This document shows positions 13,734 to 15,058 of a stretch of DNA of 15,058 bases, piece by piece. Below the pieces are notes generated by a model. The model was given only the letters and a program-made list of their open reading frames with translations, was not told where the DNA came from and made no database searches. The translations under genes were made by a program, and so were the position numbers. Source of the DNA: W2P13-069 sp051876105 (lineage in GTDB: Bacteria; Actinomycetota; Coriobacteriia; Coriobacteriales; QAMH01); contig JBJEHN010000126.1 of assembly GCA_051876105.1 (NCBI GenBank), positions 1-15,058 on the forward strand. Direction: 5' to 3'. Position 1 is the stretch's first letter. The number at the start of each line of letters is the position of its first letter.

Positions 13734-14318
13734 ATGTCCCGGGTTCGCAACGAGGTTGAGTTTCAGCGCCGCAAGGCCGAGATCATGGAGGGGTGCTTCG
13801 CGGCGTTCGCGAAGGGGGGCTTTAGCGGCACCGGCATCAAGGCGCTGGCCGAGGAGTGCGGCTGTGCGACGGCTACCTTGTACATGTACTTCGGCAGCCT
13901 CGACGAGCTGATCGTGCAGTCGACGGCGCATGTGATGGGGAAGGTCGAGGCGGAGCTCATGGCCCGCGCCCCCAAGAGCGCTGACAAGCTGGAGGCGTTC
14001 ATCGACAAGACCCCCTACTGGACGGCCAAGAAGCACGGCGCGAGCTACCGCCTGATGTACCAGGTCTACACGCACCCGAAGTACAGGGAGAGCGGCAGGG
14101 AGTTCTTCGAGGGCGCGAGCCAGCGCTACCGCGCCTACGCCGAGGAGCTGGCCCCAGCGCTGGGCATCCCAGCCGACGTGCTCACGGGCCTGATCTTCTC
14201 CTTCGTGCGCGCGTGCGTGCACTTCGCGCTGTTCGAGGACGAGGAGTATCTGAACGCCCAGCTCGCTGTCTTGAAGACGGGCATCGCGCTGTTTATGTCT
14301 GAAGCTAAAGCCGCCTGA
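13734..14318 (+). CDS. TetR-family transcriptional regulator
   Basis: This 194-aa protein is of normal TetR length. The N-terminal helix-turn-helix is clear at about residues 30-55: 'GTGIKALAEECGCATATLYMYF', with the typical 'TLYxYF' end of the recognition helix. The C-terminal ligand-binding and dimer domain (about 70-194) is all helical and gives no clue to the ligand. It has its own extended -10 promoter. The next gene, a secreted repeat protein, begins 22 bases after its stop with a strong ribosome-binding site, so the two may share a transcript and the regulator may control that surface gene. This is inferred from spacing only. The family call is firm; the target is unknown. Confidence 0.9.
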   Translation: MSRVRNEVEFQRRKAEIMEGCFAAFAKGGFSGTGIKALAEECGCATATLYMYFGSLDELIVQSTAHVMGKVEAELMARAPKSADKLEAFIDKTPYWTAKKHGASYRLMYQVYTHPKYRESGREFFEGASQRYRAYAEELAPALGIPADVLTGLIFSFVRACVHFALFEDEEYLNAQLAVLKTGIALFMSEAKAA

Positions 14319-14340
14319 TTAGGAAGCGGAGGTAAACACC

Positions 14341-15058
14341 ATGAGAGCTAGTCGAGAGAACGCGAAGCCTTCACTGATGCGGCGGGCGCTGGCCTGCCTG
14401 GTGAGCGCTGCGATGGTCGTGGCGTTCACCCCTGTCGTTGCGTGGGGTGATCCTGCAACCAGCGGCGTGAAGTACCTGGATTGGGACGACACCAACAAGA
14501 AGCTAGTGGAAACCAGCTACACGGGCGAGTACACGGTGATCACCTCTGACTACATAAGAGAGAATAGCTACACGCTGAAAACTGGCTGGTATGTGGCCAC
14601 CGGCGAAGCGGCAGTGGACGGATTCTCCGTCAACGGTGATGCCCATCTGATTCTGGAGAACGGTTGCACCCTCACCGCTAACCCTTATGTTGCCAGAGGC
14701 AATAAGCTGACCATCTACGCCCAGTCTGAGGATGAGGCTACCATGGGCACGCTGATAGCCTCTAGTGTTAGCTCCAACCCGGGCATCGGCTCAGGCGGCG
14801 CCGTCACCATCAACGGAGGCACTATAAAAGCAAGCGGCTGGGAAGACGCGGGCATCGGCGGCGGCGGAAAAGAGGATTACGACGGCGTCGTCACCATCAA
14901 CGGCGGCGTCGTCACCGCCACCAGCAGTTTAAGCGCGGGCATCGGCGGCGGCACGAAAATCGGCGGCTGCGGCGGCGGCACCGTCACCATCAACGGCGGC
15001 ATCGTCACAGCTTATATGTTCATCAAGGTGTCAACAGGCAATAACAGGCCAGCTCCCA
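14341..15058 (+). CDS. Secreted glycine-rich repeat surface protein (3' end missing)
   Basis: The reading frame is open for 239 codons and runs off the window, so only the N-terminal part is seen. Residues about 13-36 form a signal peptide: two arginines, a hydrophobic stretch ('ALACLVSAAMVVAFTPVVA') and a likely cut after 'VVAWG'. Residues 40-150 are polar. From about 148, units of 29-31 aa repeat, each with 'GIGGG' or 'GIGSGG' and 'VTINGG' (also VTA or IKA), a pattern seen in beta-helical, carbohydrate-binding or adhesin-like surface proteins of Coriobacteriia. GGAGG (14328-14332) lies eight bases before the ATG. The last 15 residues ('AYMFIKVSTGNNRPAP') leave the repeat pattern. Function is probably cell-surface binding; the exact role is unknown. 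Confidence 0.75.
   Translation, partial: MRASRENAKPSLMRRALACLVSAAMVVAFTPVVAWGDPATSGVKYLDWDDTNKKLVETSYTGEYTVITSDYIRENSYTLKTGWYVATGEAAVDGFSVNGDAHLILENGCTLTANPYVARGNKLTIYAQSEDEATMGTLIASSVSSNPGIGSGGAVTINGGTIKASGWEDAGIGGGGKEDYDGVVTINGGVVTATSSLSAGIGGGTKIGGCGGGTVTINGGIVTAYMFIKVSTGNNRPAP
14803..15000 (+). repeat. In-gene tandem repeat of the surface protein
   Basis: GTCACCATCAACGG occurs at 14803, 14890 and 14983, spaced by 87 and 93 bases (29 and 31 codons). GGCATCGGC strings occur between them. The copies encode the 'VTINGG' and 'GIGGG' motifs. Because the repeats are nearly the same at DNA level, the copy number may vary between strains. Confidence 0.7.

Noticed and set aside
1..15058. CRISPR arrays, tRNA or rRNA genes
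   Set aside because: No regularly spaced repeat with unique spacers, and no tRNA- or rRNA-like sequence was recognised on reading.

Overview
The window is about 15 kb of GC-rich DNA. It looks like a chromosomal stretch of an anaerobic, gut-type actinobacterium of class Coriobacteriia (Eggerthella, Slackia, Olsenella or Collinsella relatives). The main reasons are a cytoplasmic molybdenum (or tungsten) enzyme of the acetylene-hydratase/catechol-dehydroxylase type, a Gly-Ile-Gly-Gly repeat surface protein, and codon use strongly biased to G/C third positions. The genus cannot be fixed from the sequence alone.

Region A (about 1-7090, + strand) is foreign in character. Four overlapping genes form one translationally coupled unit: three tyrosine recombinases (437, 757 and 637 aa) and a small HTH plus coiled-coil protein (194 aa). 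The layout recalls tnpA-tnpB-tnpC of Tn554-type transposons and the 'recombinase in trio' elements, with one extra large recombinase. Only the first recombinase keeps the full R-H-R-H-Y catalytic set. A phage-type N-acetylmuramoyl-L-alanine amidase follows. It shares the AGG-arginine codon preference of the recombinases, which is not seen in the sigma-54 and trigger-factor-like genes, so it is probably cargo or a prophage remnant. The boundary with resident DNA probably lies between 7088 and 7260.

Region B (about 7260-12060, - strand) is a possible sigma-54 regulatory unit. rpoN (11922 to 10486) is followed by a 330-bp control region and then a three-gene operon: a 56-aa hydrophilic protein, a molybdopterin oxidoreductase of about 780 aa, and a 113-aa two-cluster ferredoxin-like subunit. 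The control region holds a near-consensus -24/-12 promoter (10260 to 10243), a tandem TCTCAAA-type repeat about 200 bp upstream of the predicted start that could be an activator site, and a strong stem-loop in the predicted leader. The Mo enzyme has neither a Tat signal nor a membrane-anchor partner in the window, so it should act in the cytoplasm.

Region C (about 12060-15058, + strand) starts with a divergent trigger-factor-like chaperone gene transcribed away from rpoN. A 17-bp perfect palindrome lies in the shared intergenic region. A TetR-family regulator with an extended -10 promoter follows, and then a secreted glycine-rich repeat protein that runs off the window.

The most unusual points are the -24/-12 promoter beside rpoN in an apparent actinobacterium, the shifted Fe-S cysteine pattern of the Mo enzyme, and the four-gene recombinase operon with degraded active sites in two members. 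No search or computation was run; family assignments rest on reading motifs by eye.
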